DNA of 44,373 bases from Azovibrio restrictus (GCA_029255605.1 JANLJF010000067.1:1-44373); one strand, 5' to 3'. Positions 1-7,724 are shown, numbered from the stretch's first letter. The notes: a model not told the origin generated them from the sequence alone. Translations and numbers: made by a program.

Positions 1-50
1 CTACCCAATGGGGAAAAGCTCAACAGCAAGATCACTAAACAATAAAATGT

Positions 51-85
51 AAAAGCGGCGGATGTAACATCCGCCGCTTTTCTTT
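51..85. terminator. Bidirectional intrinsic terminator
   Basis: A perfect inverted repeat (51-65 with 67-81, arms of 15 nt rich in GC at the centre) is flanked by A runs on the left and T runs on the right, so it can end transcripts on either strand. It lies just past the stop of the minus-strand DUF2892 gene and would also end anything entering from the left edge on the plus strand. Confidence 0.8.
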
Positions 86-94
86 AGGGAATCA

Positions 95-310
95 TCAAGA
101 CCGTGTTTTCTTAACAGGGCATGTATTCAATCCGAATAAAGCATACAGCGGGCAAAAACCTACCAATGCTGTGGCTGCAAATACAACAGCCAGCACCAGC
201 AGCACAATGCCCAATGTGCCTGTTGCCACATTGGTAAAATACAAGGCCGCAAATACGATAGCCAATAAAATGCGGATGATCTTATCCGTAGCACCAACGT
301 TTTGTTTCAT
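95..310 (-). CDS. DUF2892 (YgaP-like transmembrane domain) protein
   Basis: A 71-residue inner-membrane protein. It opens with MKQNVGATDKIIRILLA, typical of the DUF2892 family, which matches the transmembrane part of YgaP-type rhodanese proteins. Two hydrophobic segments are visible (about residues 12-28 and 32-53) followed by the family's FCPLYALFGLNTCP pattern with two cysteines. The length is normal for stand-alone members. No enzymatic domain is attached, and stand-alone members have no settled function. A possible 30-residue membrane peptide lies immediately upstream (316-408), and a strong terminator follows. Confidence 0.85.
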   Translation of the reverse strand: MKQNVGATDKIIRILLAIVFAALYFTNVATGTLGIVLLVLAVVFAATALVGFCPLYALFGLNTCPVKKTRS

Positions 311-315
311 AACAT

Positions 316-408
316 TCAGGTTTTAAAATATTGAATGATAAAAGCAATACCTGTTGCAATGCCTATGCATAAAATGCATACTATTATTAGTTTCCAGATA
401 CTACGCAT
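316..408 (-). CDS. Possible 30-residue single-span membrane peptide
   Basis: This short minus-strand reading frame runs from an ATG at 406-408 to a TGA at 316-318, five bases before the DUF2892 start. It reads MRSIWKLIIVCILCIGIATG followed by IAFIIQYFKT: a charged N-terminus, one hydrophobic helix of about 20 residues and a short polar tail. Hydrophobic composition and the tight spacing favour a real co-transcribed membrane peptide, but at 30 codons it could be chance. I recognise no family. Confidence 0.35.
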   Translation of the reverse strand: MRSIWKLIIVCILCIGIATGIAFIIQYFKT

Positions 409-487
409 GGTTACATTGCCGCATCATTACAAACATAAAACTTCATACAGCCAAAAACCGTGACGCCCGTCATTCATAAAAATGATA

Positions 488-511
488 GAAGCCATTCGCG
501 AGAGTGGCTTC
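488..511 (-). terminator. Hairpin terminator after asnS
   Basis: On the minus strand GAAGCCA and TGGCTTC pair as a seven-bp stem with a ten-nt loop, followed by a T-rich stretch (TATCATTTTT). It lies about 40 bases past the asnS stop, on the far side of a G/C-rich repeat. The stem is modest. Confidence 0.5.
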
Positions 512-524
512 TCATATTATTACA

Positions 525-551
525 CCTCCCCTTGGGGGAGGCAGGGAGGGG
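525..551. repeat. G/C-rich palindromic intergenic repeat, copy 1
   Basis: The segment has the form CCTCCCCTTGGGGGAGG followed by CAGGGAGGGG. The first part is self-complementary. Related sequences lie at 6737-6769 and 11216-11238 in other intergenic gaps. Its position directly at the asnS stop codon means it is transcribed with the gene. Similar short CCCC-TT-GGGG elements are frequent between genes in Bacteroidota. Confidence 0.6.
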
Positions 552-1982
552 CTAAAACTCCGCATTCTTCGGCGTCCTCGGGAAAGGTATCACGTCGCGT
601 ATATTCGTCATACCCGTCACAAACAGCACCAGCCTTTCAAAGCCCAGGCCAAAGCCCGCGTGTGGCGCACTGCCAAAGCGGCGCGTATCCAGGAACCACG
701 ACATTTCTTCCACCGGCACACCCATTTCTTCCATGCGCTGCACCAGCAGTTCATAGCGCTCTTCCCTTTGCGATCCGCCTACTATCTCACCAATACCCGG
801 TGCCAGTATATCCATCGCCGCTACCGTCTTGCCATCCTCATTCATCCGCATGTAGAATGATTTGATGTCTTTCGGGTAGTCCGTTACAATAACCGGTTTC
901 TTAAAATGCTTTTCTACCAGGTAGCGCTCATGCTCGCTCTGCATATCTATACCCCATTTCACCTCGTACTGAAATTTCTTTTTCTTATACGCCGGCGAAT
1001 CCAGCAGTATATCTATAGCCTGTGTATAGGTAATGCGCTCAAATTTATTGGCCAGTACAAATTCCAGCTTCTCTATCAGCGCCATTTCGCTGCGCTCGTT
1101 CTGTGGCTTTTGCTTTTCTTCATCCTGCAGTCTTGTCTGCAGAAATTCCAGGTCTTCACGGCAGTTATCCAGCGCATACTTTATTACGTATTGTATAAAG
1201 TCTTCTGCCAGGTCCATGTTGTCTTTCAGGTCTGCAAAGGCTACTTCGGGTTCTATCATCCAAAACTCTGCCAGGTGGCGCGCCGTATTGCTGTTCTCTG
1301 CACGGAAGGTAGGGCCAAAGGTGTATATCTCACCAAAAGCCATGGCTGCCAGCTCGCCTTCCAGTTGCCCGCTCACCGTCAGGTTGGTGCTGCGGCCAAA
1401 GAAGTCTTCGGCATAGTCTACCGTACCATCTTCTTTACGTGGTGTGCTATCGAATGGCAGGGTGGTTACCCTGAACATTTCACCCGCACCCTCTGCATCA
1501 CTTGCCGTAATGATGGGCGTGTGCATATATACAAAGCCACGCTCGTGAAAGAACTTATGTATAGCATAGGCCAGCGTATGGCGAACCCGAAATACGGCAC
1601 CGAATGTATTGGTACGAAAACGCAGGTGCGCTATCTCGCGCAGGTACTCCAGGCTGGGCCTGTTCTTCAGTTGCAGCGGGTATTTTTCGTTATCACAGTC
1701 ACCCAGTATCTCTACGCTGTCTGCTTTTATTTCTACTTTCTGCCCTTTACCCAGGGATGCTACTACCGTACCGTTGATGCTCAGTGCAGCACCGGTGGTA
1801 ATGCGTTTTACTATGGCTTCGTCTGTGCCCAGGTCTATCACAGCTTGCAGGTTATTCAGGCAGCTGCCATCATTCATGGCTATAAACTGGTTATTACGAA
1901 ATGATCGTACCCAGCCTTTGATGGTTACCGAATAATCTGTCTTGTCGCTGTTAAGGATGTCCTTGATCTTTGTGCGTGCCAT
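552..1982 (-). CDS. asnS: Asparaginyl-tRNA synthetase
   Basis: Charges tRNA-Asn with asparagine in the cytoplasm; a class II synthetase. At 476 residues it has the family's usual length. An N-terminal OB-fold anticodon-binding domain (about residues 15-95) precedes the class II core. Motif 2 is visible as TFRAEN near residues 225-230, followed by [11 protein letters not shown], which separates AsnRS from AspRS. Motif 3 is GFGLGFERL at 443-451, with IPFPRTP at the C-terminus. It starts five bases after the TauE/SafE stop, so it is probably the last gene of a three-gene unit starting with the arginase-family gene. Confidence 0.97.
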   Translation of the reverse strand: MARTKIKDILNSDKTDYSVTIKGWVRSFRNNQFIAMNDGSCLNNLQAVIDLGTDEAIVKRITTGAALSINGTVVASLGKGQKVEIKADSVEILGDCDNEKYPLQLKNRPSLEYLREIAHLRFRTNTFGAVFRVRHTLAYAIHKFFHERGFVYMHTPIITASDAEGAGEMFRVTTLPFDSTPRKEDGTVDYAEDFFGRSTNLTVSGQLEGELAAMAFGEIYTFGPTFRAENSNTARHLAEFWMIEPEVAFADLKDNMDLAEDFIQYVIKYALDNCREDLEFLQTRLQDEEKQKPQNERSEMALIEKLEFVLANKFERITYTQAIDILLDSPAYKKKKFQYEVKWGIDMQSEHERYLVEKHFKKPVIVTDYPKDIKSFYMRMNEDGKTVAAMDILAPGIGEIVGGSQREERYELLVQRMEEMGVPVEEMSWFLDTRRFGSAPHAGFGLGFERLVLFVTGMTNIRDVIPFPRTPKNAEF

Positions 1983-1987
1983 AAATT

Positions 1988-2401
1988 TTATTTGTCAAAA
2001 AACAGGTATTTCACGGCTATTACTATCTTAAATACCGCGAATATTTTTTTTACTAATGATGGTTCCAAACCCAGCACTATCTTGCTCCCCACGTAGCCAC
2101 CTATTATAAAGGTGGTACAAATGATGCCGGCTACTTTCATGTCCACATATCCCTGCTTATAATAGTTCATTACTGCCAGTATACCTATCGGTGGCAGCAT
2201 CAGCGCCAGCGATGTGCCTTGTGCTAGCTTCTGGCTCATACCCAGTGCCAATACTAATGCCGGCACTATCACCACACCGCCGCCTATACCTACCATACTG
2301 CTGAGTATGCCGGCGGCAAAACCTATCAGCAATAATATCACAATCGTTTGCAGGCTCATATCTTTCATATTTAGGCGTATCAATAATGGTGTAATATACA
2401 A
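1988..2401 (-). CDS. Half-length TauE/SafE family membrane transporter
   Basis: Predicted inner-membrane permease of the TauE/SafE (sulfite/organosulfonate exporter) family. At 137 residues it is half the size of classical members, about four helices, so it probably works as a dimer; such half-size forms are common in bacteria. The family pattern [21 protein letters not shown] is visible near residues 28-48. The first Met gives a start five bases after the upstream stop; an internal start at Met12 (2368) would fit the family N-terminus ([10 protein letters not shown]) better. The substrate cannot be read from sequence. Confidence 0.85.
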   Translation of the reverse strand: MYITPLLIRLNMKDMSLQTIVILLLIGFAAGILSSMVGIGGGVVIVPALVLALGMSQKLAQGTSLALMLPPIGILAVMNYYKQGYVDMKVAGIICTTFIIGGYVGSKIVLGLEPSLVKKIFAVFKIVIAVKYLFFDK

Positions 2402-2406
2402 CAGCC

Positions 2407-3453
2407 TTATTCAGCTACCATATAGTTACATAGTTTATACAGTACGCGGGCACCTACTATGCTGTCTATACCATCCTGGCTATGCTCCCCGCACGATACT
2501 TCGTTCAGGTCAAAACCCACCAGTTCCCTGCCGCTTTTATGCACTTGCTTAAACAGGTACAACACCTGCTCTACTTCAAAACCACCCGGCACCGGTGTAC
2601 CCGTATTCGGGCACAGCTTAGGGTCCAGCCCGTCTATATCAAAACTGATGTACACTTTCTGCGGGAGCTCGTTCACTATCTGGTCGCATATCTGCTTCCA
2701 GGTACTGCCTTCAAATTGTTGTTCTTTTATGTCTTTGTCAAAGAAGGTAGAGATGCGGTCGGGGTTCTGGCGTATCAGCATCAGCTCTTCATCACAATAG
2801 TCGCGTATGCCCACCTGCACCAGTTTGCTCACTTGCGGTATGTCCTTCAGCACATTATACATAATAGAGGCGTGCGAATACGTGAAGCCTTCATAAGCTT
2901 CGCGCAGGTCGGCATGGGCATCTATCTGCAGCACGCCAAAATCGCTGTGTATCTCTGAAAGGGCTTTGATGAAACCCAGCGGTGTGCTGTGGTCGCCACC
3001 TATCAGGCCCACTTTCTTGCCATCTTTCAGCAGGTTGCCGGTCATTTCCTTCACCCAGTTATATAGTAGCTCGCCGCCACGGTTCACTTCGGCCAGCTTG
3101 CCCGATAGTTGCTCATTTTCTGCCACCACGCCACCATCTACCAGGTGAGATATGATGAGCTCTGCGCACTGGCGCAGAAAATCGCTCTTCTTTTTGATGT
3201 TCTTATCTACAGGCATCATATAGAAGCCTTTCTTCCAGCCATCTACCACATCCGGGTCATACAGGTCTATCTGCATCGATGCGTCGTAGATGTTCTCCGG
3301 CCCGCGCGATGTCCCGTCGCGGTAAGAGATGGTCACTTCCCAGGGTACGGGCAGCAATACCAGCGCCGCATCTTCCTGTTTAAAGGGCAGTCCGAATATG
3401 TTGTTGGATTTCAATCCTACAGAGTTCGGGTCAAACTGCGAAAGGTCTGTCAT
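2407..3453 (-). CDS. Arginase/agmatinase/formimidoylglutamase family hydrolase
   Basis: A ureohydrolase-fold enzyme using a binuclear Mn centre to hydrolyse guanidino or formimidoyl groups. Metal ligands are visible: GGDH (His155), DAHAD (178-182) and SFDIDGLDP (270-278). The 348-residue length fits the Bacteroidota agmatinase-like group, which has extra N-terminal sequence. I place the start at the ATG at 3451-3453. The longer frame begins at a TTG (3475-3477) that forms part of a TAATTTTG -7 promoter box, so it would not be transcribed. The exact substrate (agmatine, arginine, formiminoglutamate) is not settled by sequence. First gene of the unit with the TauE/SafE gene and asnS. Confidence 0.9.
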   Translation of the reverse strand: MTDLSQFDPNSVGLKSNNIFGLPFKQEDAALVLLPVPWEVTISYRDGTSRGPENIYDASMQIDLYDPDVVDGWKKGFYMMPVDKNIKKKSDFLRQCAELIISHLVDGGVVAENEQLSGKLAEVNRGGELLYNWVKEMTGNLLKDGKKVGLIGGDHSTPLGFIKALSEIHSDFGVLQIDAHADLREAYEGFTYSHASIMYNVLKDIPQVSKLVQVGIRDYCDEELMLIRQNPDRISTFFDKDIKEQQFEGSTWKQICDQIVNELPQKVYISFDIDGLDPKLCPNTGTPVPGGFEVEQVLYLFKQVHKSGRELVGFDLNEVSCGEHSQDGIDSIVGARVLYKLCNYMVAE

Positions 3454-3474
3454 GAGCTTAAAAATTTCGAGCCG

Positions 3475-3482
3475 CAAAATTA
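3475..3482 (-). promoter_or_regulatory. -7 box TAATTTTG for the arginase-family operon
   Basis: On the minus strand the sequence is TAATTTTG, an exact match to the Bacteroidota -7 consensus TAnnTTTG, 21 bases before the ATG at 3453. No TTG is seen at the usual -33 distance. The box includes the TTG that opens the longest reading frame, which argues for the downstream ATG. Confidence 0.5.
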
Positions 3483-3584
3483 GCGTTTATATCATTTATC
3501 CCACCATGTTTCCGCAGAATTAACCACCCGTTATAGAATTAATCTTTATACAACCGCAATCGGCTTTCTTGTTCTTTTTAGCCG

Positions 3585-3592
3585 TACCTTTG
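3585..3592 (+). promoter_or_regulatory. -7 box TACCTTTG upstream of ccmE
   Basis: TACCTTTG matches TAnnTTTG exactly and lies 85 bases before the ccmE ATG, leaving a leader of about 80 nt. A TTG at 3569-3571 is too close (13 nt) to be a regular -33 element, so only the -7 box is well supported. Confidence 0.45.
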
Positions 3593-3677
3593 TATACCAA
3601 ATATTACCTGCCGGTGACAGTTGGGCTTCAATTCCTTGCGCTCGTGTCCCATGTGGTAATAGTGGAAAGTCGGTTTT

Positions 3678-4073
3678 ATGAAAAGGACACATATCGTATT
3701 ACTCGTTTTAGTAGCTGCTGCCGTATGTATCATCGTCAGCATGTTTGGCGATTTCAGCACTTACGAAACATTTGCTTCTGCTGCAAAAGAGCCTGGTAAG
3801 CAATACCATGTTATCGGGTACCTGGAAAAAGATAAGGCGCTCGATTACGACCCCGTGAAAGACCCCAACCACTTCTCTTTTTATGTAAAAGATAAGGCCG
3901 GCAATGTCAGCAAGGTGGTCTTCAATGGTGCCAAGCCTACCGACATCGAAAAATCTGAACAGATAGTAATGACCGGTTATATGGAAGAAGGCCATTTCCG
4001 TTGTAATAAGATACAAATGAAATGCCCGTCAAAATATAAAAACGACCAGGTAGTTATCGGCAATGCCAGCTAA
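3678..4073 (+). CDS. ccmE: Cytochrome c maturation heme chaperone CcmE, CxxxY type
   Basis: CcmE receives heme from CcmCD on the periplasmic face and hands it to CcmF for attachment to apocytochrome c. The 131-residue protein has an N-terminal membrane anchor (about 5-22) and an OB-fold periplasmic domain with FYVKDKAG and KVVFNGAKPTD strands. The classical HxxxY heme-binding motif is replaced by CPSKY (Cys116 to Tyr120), the CxxxY variant known from some archaea and Desulfovibrio-type bacteria. It is followed after 57 bases by ccmF, its functional partner. Other ccm genes are not in this window. Confidence 0.92.
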   Translation: MKRTHIVLLVLVAAAVCIIVSMFGDFSTYETFASAAKEPGKQYHVIGYLEKDKALDYDPVKDPNHFSFYVKDKAGNVSKVVFNGAKPTDIEKSEQIVMTGYMEEGHFRCNKIQMKCPSKYKNDQVVIGNAS

Positions 4074-4130
4074 TACCTGCACCGGCAAACCCTCCCATTT
4101 TTCTAATCAACAAGTTAACTGATCAACAAA

Positions 4131-6647
4131 TTGGACCAGGCTCAATTCATAGGTGAACATTTATTGCCGGGGAAACTCGGCCATTTTTTTGCAATCACGG
4201 CCTTTGTTACGGCCCTGTTCAGTGCTATCAGCTACTGGCGTTCTGCACAAACCGAAGCTACCGATGCCCGCAGCAGCCGCACCTGGCTACTCTTCGGCCG
4301 CAATAGCTTTGTAATACACAGCGCTGCTATTGCCGGCATTTTCATTGCCCTGTTCTATATTATATCCAATCACCTGTTTGAATACCACTACGCATGGCGC
4401 CACTCCGACCTCAGCCTTTCACCCAAATACCTGCTGTCCTGCTTTTGGGAGGGCCAGGAAGGTAGCTTCCTGCTGTGGTGCATCTGGCATTGCGTACTGG
4501 GGCTGATTGTTATGTTCACCGCCAAAGGCCTCGAAAGCCGTACGATGGCTATCATCTCTTTAGTGCAGGTAGCATTGGCCAGCATGCTGGTAGGTCTTTA
4601 TTTCGGCCCTGAGTTCAAGGTGGGCAGCACGCCGTTCATCCTCCTGCGCGATCAGATGCAGGATGCCCCCATCTTCCAGCAGCCCAATTACCTCAGCATG
4701 ATAAAGGATGGTAACGGCCTCAACGTGCTGCTGCAAAACTACTGGATGGTCATCCACCCGCCGGTGCTATTCCTCGGCTTCTCTGCTACGCTGATACCTT
4801 TTGCCTATACCATCGCGGCCCTGTGGAAGGGCGACTACCAGCAATGGTTGAAACCTACCATCATCTGGTCGCTTTTTGCCGGCGCATCGCTGGGCACGGG
4901 TATCATGATGGGCGGCGCATGGGCTTACGAATCGCTTACTTTCGGTGGCTACTGGGCCTGGGACCCTGTAGAGAATGCCTCGCTCGTGCCATGGCTCATA
5001 CTCATCGCGGCGCTGCATACACTGATAGTGTTTAAAGCTACCGGCCGCTCGCTTATTATCACCCTCATACTCATGATACTGATGTACCTGTTCATATGGT
5101 ACTCTACCTTCCTTACGCGCACCGGTGTGTTGGGCGATACTTCCGTACACGCTTTCACAGGCGAGGGCAAGTCTATCTACTGGCATTTGCTGCTCATTAT
5201 CGGCGTGCTGGTGGTGCTTAGTGCCGGTTTCCTCATCCGCCGCTGGAAGAGCCTGCCACGCGTTAAAACAGAAGAAGCCATCAATACCCGCGAATTCTGG
5301 ATATTCATCGGTTCTTTCATACTGCTGTTATCTGCTATACAAATTATCATTACCACCTCTATCCCTGTATGGTCGCCGCTGGCAAAAGCCATCACCGGTA
5401 AAGATGTAGCCCCCCCTGCCGATGTGGTGCAGCACTACAATAGCATACAGGTATGGGTAGCCATCATCATCTGCCTGCTGTCTGCTACGGTTCTTTACAT
5501 GCGCTTCAAAACCACCGATAATAAGGTACTGTTCAAGCGCCTGGGTATCACGGCAGCTATAGCGCTGGTGCTGTCGCTCATCATCGGCTTCGCGCAAAAG
5601 ATCAGCACGCCGCAATACGCCATCCTGCTATTCTCTTGCGTGTACACCATCGTAGCCATGATATATTATGCTATCACGGTGCAAAAGGTGAAACTGAAAA
5701 AACTGGGTGCTTCTACGGCCCACCTGGGCTTCGGCCTCACCATACTGGGTATCTTGTTATCTTCTTACAATAAAGAGGTCATGTCTATCAATACCCTCGG
5801 CATGTATATGGACTTTGGCCTGAAAACCAAGAACGAGAACATCAGGGAAAGTATCGAGAATGTATTGCTGTATAAGAATGTACCGGTGGTAATGGGCGAA
5901 TACACGGCTACCTTCCTTGGAGATTCTACATCCGATACCGACCCGCGTGTATTCTTTAAAGTACAGTATACCCGGCAGGACACCGTTACCAAAGAGGTAA
6001 AAGAATCTTTCGTGCTATACCCCAATGCCTTTGCCAACCCTAAAGGACAGGAAGCGGGCAGCATGAGCGCCAACCCTTCATCCAAGCATTACCTTACGCG
6101 CGATATCTTCACCTATGTAACCAAAGCCTACGACCCTAAGAAGAAGGTAGAAGACACTTCTCAGTTCAAGAGCCATACGGTGAAAGAAGGTGATACCATT
6201 TACATCAACAAAGGCTACATGATATTTGAAGGACTGGATGGCGATGTGAAAGACCCGCGCTACATACCGCAAAACGGTGATGTGGCTGTAACAGCCAAAC
6301 TGAAAGTGTACGACCTGAAAGGCGTGGTAGATTCCCTGCGTCCTGTATATTACATCCGCGACAACTATGCTTACCAGGTTACCGATACCTTCTCAGAGCA
6401 GCACCTGATGGCAAGGCTGGAGAACATCGTACCCGAAAAGCAATCGGTAGAAATAAAAGTAAAACAATCCGACCCCGATGATGATTACATCGTATTGAAA
6501 GCCCTTATCTTCCCGTACATCAACGTACTGTGGCTGGGCATCATCGTCATGGTGTTTGGCTTCTTCATCAGCATGTGGAACCGCATCACCAAAAAAGAAA
6601 AAGAACCAAAGAAAAACTTCAACGGTGAATACACATTCACTAAATAA
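4131..6647 (+). CDS. ccmF: Cytochrome c biogenesis protein CcmF (heme lyase subunit, CcsA/CcmF family)
   Basis: A large integral membrane protein that attaches heme to apocytochrome c with CcmE (and CcmH in System I). The tryptophan-rich heme-handling WWD region is visible as GYWAWDPVENASL (273-285), and VIHPP (His209) matches a conserved heme-ligand histidine. Many helices precede a large periplasmic domain (about 545-790) and a last helix near 795-815. At 838 residues it is longer than the E. coli protein, as is usual in Bacteroidota. The start is a TTG at 4131: there is an in-frame stop at 4116 and no in-frame ATG before residue 139. It is probably co-transcribed with ccmE. Confidence 0.93.
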   Translation: MDQAQFIGEHLLPGKLGHFFAITAFVTALFSAISYWRSAQTEATDARSSRTWLLFGRNSFVIHSAAIAGIFIALFYIISNHLFEYHYAWRHSDLSLSPKYLLSCFWEGQEGSFLLWCIWHCVLGLIVMFTAKGLESRTMAIISLVQVALASMLVGLYFGPEFKVGSTPFILLRDQMQDAPIFQQPNYLSMIKDGNGLNVLLQNYWMVIHPPVLFLGFSATLIPFAYTIAALWKGDYQQWLKPTIIWSLFAGASLGTGIMMGGAWAYESLTFGGYWAWDPVENASLVPWLILIAALHTLIVFKATGRSLIITLILMILMYLFIWYSTFLTRTGVLGDTSVHAFTGEGKSIYWHLLLIIGVLVVLSAGFLIRRWKSLPRVKTEEAINTREFWIFIGSFILLLSAIQIIITTSIPVWSPLAKAITGKDVAPPADVVQHYNSIQVWVAIIICLLSATVLYMRFKTTDNKVLFKRLGITAAIALVLSLIIGFAQKISTPQYAILLFSCVYTIVAMIYYAITVQKVKLKKLGASTAHLGFGLTILGILLSSYNKEVMSINTLGMYMDFGLKTKNENIRESIENVLLYKNVPVVMGEYTATFLGDSTSDTDPRVFFKVQYTRQDTVTKEVKESFVLYPNAFANPKGQEAGSMSANPSSKHYLTRDIFTYVTKAYDPKKKVEDTSQFKSHTVKEGDTIYINKGYMIFEGLDGDVKDPRYIPQNGDVAVTAKLKVYDLKGVVDSLRPVYYIRDNYAYQVTDTFSEQHLMARLENIVPEKQSVEIKVKQSDPDDDYIVLKALIFPYINVLWLGIIVMVFGFFISMWNRITKKEKEPKKNFNGEYTFTK

Positions 6648-6682
6648 GAAGAAGACAAAGAAAGAAACCACAACAATATCTT

Positions 6683-6714
6683 AAAAGGCTCCCACAAGGA
6701 GCCTTTATTTTTTT
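6683..6714 (+). terminator. Intrinsic terminator after ccmF
   Basis: AAAGGCTCC and GGAGCCTTT pair across a short CACAA loop, followed by ATTTTTTTT. A textbook Rho-independent terminator 36 bases after the ccmF stop. Confidence 0.85.
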
Positions 6715-6736
6715 CAATATGGATGCTTCCCTAAGA

Positions 6737-6769
6737 GTCTCCCCTTTAGGGGACGGAAGGGGCAACCCC
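6737..6769. repeat. G/C-rich palindromic intergenic repeat, copy 2
   Basis: Contains TCCCCTTTAGGGGA followed by CGGAAGGGGCAACCCC, related to the elements at 525-551 and 11216-11238. It leads directly into the hairpin element at 6776. Confidence 0.55.
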
Positions 6770-6775
6770 ACACAC

Positions 6776-6920
6776 CATCAAGGCCCCACAGCCCGGCACA
6801 ACAGTAGCACTGCCGCCCCATCGGCAGCCACCGACAATCACCCTGTGATTGATTGTCGGGCTCCTTTTTTTGGTTCTTTTTTTGGAGAAGCAAAAAAAGA
6901 ACAAACACATAACGAAGGAA
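6776..6920 (+). repeat. Dispersed structured element, copy A
   Basis: The element begins CATCAAGGCCCCACAGCCCG and continues through a C/A-rich core shared with copies B (7346) and C (7461). It then holds two hairpins. The first pairs 6831-6840 with 6850-6859 (ten bp, nine-nt loop) and is followed by GCTCC and seven Ts. The second pairs 6873-6883 with 6892-6902 (GTTC plus seven Ts against seven As plus GAAC, loop GGAGAAGC). A tail with AACGAAGGAAG follows. It could act as a portable terminator or as a small non-autonomous mobile element. No coding frame fits it. Confidence 0.75.
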
Positions 6921-7080
6921 GATACACTGTTAAAAAAGACAACACACGTGAAAAAACAAACCACAAAAAAGAACAACTCAAAGTAAATAACCACACATGA
7001 ATATCTAATTAAAATCAAATCCCATACTTGCATCAGCCATAGATAAATATTATACTTGTTTCTTAAACAATTAAAATAAT
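6921..7080. other. AT-rich gap upstream of the small lipoprotein gene
   Basis: After copy A there are about 100 bases of A-rich sequence with loose repeats of the AAAAAAGAACAA type. This is degenerate material of the same kind as the tandem array at 7578. The promoter of the lipoprotein gene at 7081 follows. No gene is visible. Confidence 0.5.
7028..7058 (+). promoter_or_regulatory. Candidate promoter of the small lipoprotein gene
   Basis: TTG (7028-7030), a 20-nt spacer, then TATACTTG (7051-7058), one mismatch from TAnnTTTG. The ATG follows at 7081. The spacing fits the Bacteroidota promoter pattern. Confidence 0.5.
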
Positions 7081-7257
7081 ATGAAAAAACTTGTCCTCTT
7101 CGGTTTACTGGCCTTCTCCATGACAACCCTTACCTCATGTTTGAAGGAATACACCTGCAACTGTCCCGGCGGCACCAAAGCAACCGTGAAAACAGTCAGC
7201 AAATCAGAAGCAAAGAAATCATGTGAAGAAGAAACAAACGGAATTTGTACATTATAA
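7081..7257 (+). CDS. Small cysteine-containing lipoprotein (58 aa)
   Basis: This 58-residue protein has a lipoprotein signal peptide, MKKLVLFGLLAFSMTTLTSC, with the lipidated cysteine at position 20. The mature part is short (KEYTCNCPGGTKATVKTV...) with four further cysteines (Cys25, Cys27, Cys46 and Cys55), which may form two disulfides in the periplasm. It has its own candidate promoter and a good terminator, so it is a stand-alone gene. Short CxC lipoproteins of this type are found in Bacteroidota, but I know of no assigned function. It is too short for standard ORF cut-offs. Confidence 0.8.
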   Translation: MKKLVLFGLLAFSMTTLTSCLKEYTCNCPGGTKATVKTVSKSEAKKSCEEETNGICTL

Positions 7258-7283
7258 GTACAAGCTGTTAATCATACTTTACC

Positions 7284-7315
7284 GCCGCTGCATACACGCA
7301 GCGGCATTTTTATTT
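7284..7315 (+). terminator. Intrinsic terminator of the small lipoprotein gene
   Basis: GCCGCTGC and GCAGCGGC form an eight-bp stem with a six-nt loop, followed by ATTTTTATTT. It lies 26 bases after the stop codon. Confidence 0.85.
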
Positions 7316-7345
7316 ATCCAAACCAGCCTGAGAAAATATTCCCCT

Positions 7346-7412
7346 CATCCAGGCCCCCCCGCCCGGCACAACAGGAGCACTGCCGCCACATCGGCAGCCA
7401 CCGACAACCACA
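7346..7412 (+). repeat. Dispersed structured element, copy B (core only)
   Basis: Shares the GCCCGGCACAACAG, AGCACTGCCGCC and TCGGCAGCCACCGACAA blocks with copy A, with a few substitutions. It breaks off just where copies A and C have their first hairpin, so neither hairpin is present. This marks the end of the shared core and suggests a deletion or partial transposition. Confidence 0.7.
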
Positions 7413-7460
7413 CAATGAAGAAAAGAACGTCCGTCAAAAAAACGAAAAGCACTACACACC

Positions 7461-7590
7461 CATCAAGGCTCCACAGCCCGGCACAACAGTAGCCCTACAG
7501 CCCCATCGGAGACACACGACGAATTACGCAGTAATTAATTCGTCGGCTCTTTTTTTTGGTTCTTTTTTTGGAGAAGCAAAAAAAGAACAA
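7461..7590 (+). repeat. Dispersed structured element, copy C
   Basis: Starts CATCAAGGCTCCACAGCCCG and keeps the order of copy A. Its first hairpin pairs 7517-7526 with 7536-7545, again ten bp with a nine-nt loop, but the stem sequence differs from copy A (CGACGAATTA against CCGACAATCA) with matching changes on the other arm. It is followed by GCTC and eight Ts. The second hairpin (7559-7569 with 7578-7588) is identical to copy A. The core between the start and the first hairpin has diverged more than in copy B. Confidence 0.75.
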
Positions 7591-7690
7591 CCACGCAACG
7601 AAGGAAGACACTATAAAAAGAACAACCACACAACGAAGGAAAACACTATAAAAAAGAACAACCACACAACGAAGGAAAAAACACCACACA
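7578..7690 (+). repeat. Tandem array of a ~35-bp unit at the end of copy C
   Basis: Three consecutive units of about 35-37 bp share AAAAGAACAACCACACAACG followed by AAGGAA and then A/C-rich sequence ending CACTAT. A partial fourth unit (AAAAGAACAACCAAAG) follows. The first unit overlaps the second hairpin arm of element C, so the array looks like an expansion of the element's own tail. It ends about 35 bases before the stop of the minus-strand membrane protein gene. Confidence 0.75.
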
Positions 7691-7724
7691 AAAGAACAAC
7701 CAAAGAAAACACACAAGAAAAAAA

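Noticed and set aside
906-1904. Long plus-strand open frame antisense to asnS
   Set aside because: It is the complement of a well-conserved gene; the translated sequence is rich in Tyr, Phe and Cys without family features.
6719-7000. Plus-strand frame across element A
   Set aside because: The translation follows the repeat sequence and has no conserved pattern; copy C would be frame-broken relative to it.
7346-7690. CRISPR array
   Set aside because: The repeated units are contiguous, without unique spacers of constant length, and there are no cas genes.
7495-7716. Minus-strand frame of 73 codons over the tandem array
   Set aside because: Its peptide is a low-complexity translation of the repeats (FFLRCVVVLF repeated); best explained by the array.
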